Shown one piece after another: positions 61,559-64,000 of a DNA stretch of 64,000 bases (within the stretch, counting starts at the first letter, position 1; each line of letters starts with the position of its first letter). This DNA is from Halalkalicoccus paucihalophilus (GTDB lineage Archaea > Halobacteriota > Halobacteria > Halobacteriales > Halalkalicoccaceae). The position numbers were made by a program, and so were the translations under genes. The DNA lies in the NCBI RefSeq assembly GCF_001593955.1, contig NZ_LTAZ01000005.1, positions 334,001 to 398,000 on the forward strand. The letters run 5' to 3'. The notes beneath the pieces are model-generated. The model was not told where the DNA came from, did not search any database, and was given only the letters and a program-made list of their open reading frames with translations.

Positions 61559-62361
61559 GCCTCGAACGGAAGGACGAGTACGACCACCGGGGCTGGATGG
61601 AGGAGCGCGACCTCTCGCTCATCGAACAGGGCTATCTGATGACCCTGATGTGGCTCGATAAGCGTTTTCGCATCGTCGACTACCTCGAACTGCTGGAGAC
61701 GATGTACTACCGGGTCAACCTCCAGATGCCGAAGAGCCACACCGAACAGTACAACCTCGACAACAAGTTCTGGTACTGGTACCCGCTGTACTCGCTGGGT
61801 GCGTTCTCGACGCTTGCGTACATCGTCGCCGCCGTAACAGGCGCGTTACTCGGCTTCTATTACGCGCCGTCGACCGCCACCGCCACCGGCGCGGAAACGA
61901 CCGTCGCCTACGATACGGTCGTGACGATCATGATGGACATGAACTTCGGGTTCTTCCTCCGAAGCCTCCATCGGTGGTCCGCACAGATCATGACCGCGGC
62001 GGTGTTCCTTCACATGCTTCGGGTCTACTTTACGGGCGCGTACAAGGAACCCAGAGAGGTCAACTGGCTGATCGGGATCGTGCTGATCAGCCTGACGATG
62101 GCCTTCGGCTATACGGGCTATCTCCTGCCGTGGACCCAGCTGTCGTACTGGGCCGGCCAGATCGGCGTCGAGATGGCGCTGTCGGTCCCCTTCATCGGCG
62201 AGTGGATCGCCCAGTTGGTCTTCGGCGGGTTCAGCCTCGGCGCACCGACGCTCCAGCGGATGTACATCCTCCACGTGTTCATCCTGCCGTTCGTGGTAAC
62301 GTCGCTGATCGCGCTGCACATCGGTATCGTCTGGATGCAGGGAATCGCGGAGCCACACTGA
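61555..62361 (+). CDS. cytochrome b, N-terminal heme-binding part
   Basis: A 268-residue membrane protein with about four spans. Two heme-binding His pairs are in LHRWSAQIMTAAVFLHMLRVYF and YILHVFILPFVVTSLIALHIGIVW, as in cytochrome b6. RNA overlap with the Rieske gene and an 8-bp gap to the C-terminal half show it is the split form found in haloarchaea. It forms the quinol-oxidising core of the complex. Confidence 0.92.
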   Translation: MSLERKDEYDHRGWMEERDLSLIEQGYLMTLMWLDKRFRIVDYLELLETMYYRVNLQMPKSHTEQYNLDNKFWYWYPLYSLGAFSTLAYIVAAVTGALLGFYYAPSTATATGAETTVAYDTVVTIMMDMNFGFFLRSLHRWSAQIMTAAVFLHMLRVYFTGAYKEPREVNWLIGIVLISLTMAFGYTGYLLPWTQLSYWAGQIGVEMALSVPFIGEWIAQLVFGGFSLGAPTLQRMYILHVFILPFVVTSLIALHIGIVWMQGIAEPH

Positions 62362-62368
62362 TCGACCA

Positions 62369-63157
62369 ATGAGCAACGAAAACGACCCCCAAACCGACGG
62401 CGGCGAAGAACCGCGCGCGGACGGTGGTGGCGGCGTGCCCGCCGTCCCGCCGGACGACGAGACGCCCACGTGGCGCGAGCGAAAGGAGCGCACGCAGGGA
62501 CTCTCCAGATTGACCTACGAGTACTTCGAGCGCTCCCGGCGCGAGGATCAGGACCTCCGTCAGGAGTCGACCTACGTCGAGCGCGACGTGCTCGCGTTCC
62601 CGACGTGGCCACACGAGACCATTCGGAACCTCGCGCTGGCCTCGTTTTTCACGGGGATGATGTTCCTCATCGCCGCGGCAGCGCCGCCACACATGCCGGC
62701 GCCGGCGGATCCGAGTTCGACACCGCCCGTGATCCTCCCCGACTGGTATCTCTACTGGTCGTACGGGCTGCTCCATCTCGCCCCGGTCAACCCCGAACTC
62801 GCGATCCTCGGCGGGCAGAAACTGGTCAGCGACCGTGTCTACGGCGTGATGGCGAACGTCGTCGTCGTCAGCATCATCGCTATCGTACCCTTCTTGAACA
62901 AGGGTAGTGCCCGCAGACCGGTCGAGGAGCCGTTCTGGGCGGCGCTAGGCGTCGGCGGGGTCATCTTCGCGATCACCATCGCGGCCCTGCCACTGGAGAG
63001 CCAGATCACGTTCATTCCCGGCGAACTCGTATTCAACTTGACCTTCTTCCTGCCGGTGATCGGCGCGATCCTCACGTATGCCGTCCTGAAGACGATGCGC
63101 GAGGGATACATGTACTCGCTCAACCGGCGGTACTACCGGCTTCGACCGCCGAGGTAA
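62369..63157 (+). CDS. cytochrome b, C-terminal part (subunit IV-like)
   Basis: A 262-residue protein. A long charged N-terminal extension (1-75) contains DDETPTWRERKERTQGLSRLTYEYF. Then HETIRNLALASFFTGMMFLIAAAAPPH, the PDWYLYWSYGLLHL segment (the PEWY-like quinol-site motif) and spans up to LPVIGAILTYAVLKTM are as in cytochrome b C-terminal halves. It completes the quinol site with the first half. The next gene follows 26 bp later. Confidence 0.9.
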   Translation: MSNENDPQTDGGEEPRADGGGGVPAVPPDDETPTWRERKERTQGLSRLTYEYFERSRREDQDLRQESTYVERDVLAFPTWPHETIRNLALASFFTGMMFLIAAAAPPHMPAPADPSSTPPVILPDWYLYWSYGLLHLAPVNPELAILGGQKLVSDRVYGVMANVVVVSIIAIVPFLNKGSARRPVEEPFWAALGVGGVIFAITIAALPLESQITFIPGELVFNLTFFLPVIGAILTYAVLKTMREGYMYSLNRRYYRLRPPR

Positions 63158-63183
63158 TACGCTCGCCCGTCCAACGTCTTTTC

Positions 63184-63489
63184 ATGTCGGAATCGTCCCC
63201 CGAGAGCCCCGACGACGGGAGCGTCGTCGTCCCGATGCGCGTCTACAAGACCGTTACCGTCTTCTCGACGCTCTTTGCGGTCGTCGGCGTCGTCGTCGGG
63301 TTCGTCCTGCTCGACATCGCGACCGACCGCGCACAGGCTGACCTCGCGGAGGTCGAACCGCTCGTCGCGCTGGCCGGTGTGGCGCTGATCGTCGTTTCGG
63401 CGGCGACGTACGCCTTTTCGACCCGGTTTCAGGCCGCGGGAATGAGAAACGCTAAAGACGGCGAGGACGAACGGTCGAACCATGAGTGA
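63184..63489 (+). CDS. small membrane protein of the bc1 cluster (possibly DUF7315)
   Basis: A 101-residue protein with two spans (YKTVTVFSTLFAVVGVVVGFVLLDI and PLVALAGVALIVVSAATYAFSTRF) and charged ends. It overlaps the next gene's start by 8 bp. Its place and size make it a likely accessory subunit of the respiratory complex; the DUF number is from memory. Confidence 0.75.
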   Translation: MSESSPESPDDGSVVVPMRVYKTVTVFSTLFAVVGVVVGFVLLDIATDRAQADLAEVEPLVALAGVALIVVSAATYAFSTRFQAAGMRNAKDGEDERSNHE

Positions 63490-63757
63490 TGAGTTCATCA
63501 AGGGCTTCGGTATCCTGACGACCGCCGGCCTGTTCTGGTTCATCGTCTCGGCGTGGTTCAACACGGAGAGTTTCGGGGGCACACAGTTGATCGCCCCGAA
63601 CCCGGACGACGTCGGCCTGTATGCCGACGTCCTGATCGGAATCAAGGACGTGGCGTTCTGGTTCGCGATCCTCGGTGCACTGACCTTCTGGTTCGTCATC
63701 CCCGCCGTCCGTGAGGGGCGACGCGCCTACGAGGATCGCCAACGGAACGCCGAGTAA
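63482..63757 (+). CDS. small membrane protein of the bc1 cluster (possibly DUF7314)
   Basis: A 91-residue protein with two spans (FGILTTAGLFWFIVSAWF and DVAFWFAILGALTFWFVIPAV), aromatic-rich, with the loop GGTQLIAPNPDDVGLYADVL between. It overlaps the DUF7315-like gene by 8 bp and is the last gene of the operon. Probably an accessory subunit; function unknown. Confidence 0.75.
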   Translation: MSDEFIKGFGILTTAGLFWFIVSAWFNTESFGGTQLIAPNPDDVGLYADVLIGIKDVAFWFAILGALTFWFVIPAVREGRRAYEDRQRNAE

Positions 63758-63790
63758 ACGCTTTTCCTGTCGAGACCCCGACGACCGATC

Positions 63791-64000
63791 TCAGGCCTGC
63801 TTTAGCTTGCTTCGGAACCGCTCTCGCACCTTCTCTACCTTCGGTCGGGCGTGCATCCGGCAGTAGGCGTCGTTCGGGTTCTTCTCGAAGTAGTCCTGAT
63901 GATACTCCTCGGCCTCGAAGAACCGCTCTAGGGGTTCGAGTTCGGTCTCCACGTCGTCGTTGGACTCCTCGTCGAGCGCCTCGATGTACGCCGCCGCCCG
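63791..64000 (-). CDS. msrA: peptide methionine sulfoxide reductase MsrA, C-terminal part (partial)
   Basis: The window ends inside this gene; 69 residues are visible plus stop TGA (63791-63793, minus strand). [36 protein letters not shown] is the conserved C-terminal part of MsrA, with the recycling Cys. MsrA reduces oxidised methionine-S-sulfoxide in proteins. The active-site GCFW motif lies outside the window. Confidence 0.85.
   Translation of the reverse strand, partial: RAAAYIEALDEESNDDVETELEPLERFFEAEEYHQDYFEKNPNDAYCRMHARPKVEKVRERFRSKLKQA

Overview
The window is about 64 kb of a high-G+C, acidic-proteome chromosome from a haloarchaeon (class Halobacteria). The evidence is the very acidic proteins (strings of D and E, few K), haloarchaeal-specific families (HalX response regulator, halocyanin, DUF5793-like protein, split cytochrome b, haloarchaeal phosphomevalonate decarboxylase), archaeal aIF-1A, type IV pilin-type signal peptides, Tat signal peptides, TATA boxes 22-35 nt upstream of start codons, and tRNAs without an encoded CCA. 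I cannot assign the genus from sequence alone. No CRISPR array, rRNA, intact insertion sequence or prophage was seen.

Layout. 1-9.0 kb: end of a PQQ-sugar dehydrogenase-like gene, an M20 amidohydrolase, an Acr3/SBF-type transporter, an O-methyltransferase, an acyl-CoA dehydrogenase, a HalX regulator, an MFS transporter, tyrS and a CBS protein. 9.0-11.7 kb: a DoxX protein, an HxlR regulator, two VOC (ring-cleavage-type) proteins and a flavin reductase, which resemble the CatR/YodB-CatDE quinone-stress set of Bacillus. 11.7-15.2 kb: an enolase-superfamily protein, SRPBCC, MATE exporter and small zinc-ribbon proteins. 15.2-18.7 kb: a pilin-like gene and the wreck of a TadA/TadC (type IV pilus/secretion) pair with frameshifts, a nonsense codon and deletions. 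19.1-28.5 kb: tRNA-Arg, tatA, thrS, a TAXI-TRAP transporter operon, pheST. 28.5-36.3 kb: glutathionyl-hydroquinone reductase-like, FAD monooxygenase, HD protein, PiT phosphate transporter, HNH, UspA, DUF2243, P19-like lipoprotein, aIF-1A. 36.4-38.4 kb: a frameshifted asparagine-synthase-like gene. 38.5-49.3 kb: tRNA-Gly, Trm9-like methyltransferase, a phosphohexomutase-cytidine deaminase-uridine phosphorylase set, NDH-2-like protein, regulator/arginase, M28 peptidase, NAD-kinase-like protein, tRNA-Arg. 49.4-57.8 kb: a PPC-domain secreted protein, a REC-PAS-kinase split by an in-frame TGA, a second NDH-2-like protein, mvaD, an ATP-grasp protein and endonuclease III. 58.0-63.8 kb: a cytochrome bc1-like respiratory cluster (halocyanin, Rieske, split cytochrome b and several small membrane proteins). 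The window ends inside msrA.

The most unusual non-coding signal is at 42767-43050, between the convergent udp and NDH-2-like genes. Ten different hairpins follow each other, nearly all with 8-10 bp stems and three-base loops. The first eight are separated by two alternating linkers (TGCTAA-type and TGATGT-type). The stems differ in sequence but stay paired, so structure rather than sequence is what repeats. A second convergent gap (45912-46100) holds related triloop hairpins and shares a 19-nt motif at 17 of 19 positions, in the opposite orientation. Two of the three tRNA genes are also flanked by partial copies of their own ends with hairpins. Several genes are broken (tadA, tadC, the pilin tail, the REC/kinase, the asparagine-synthase-like gene), so the window records recent loss in surface-appendage, sensing and surface-glycan functions beside an intact core of translation, energy and salvage genes.
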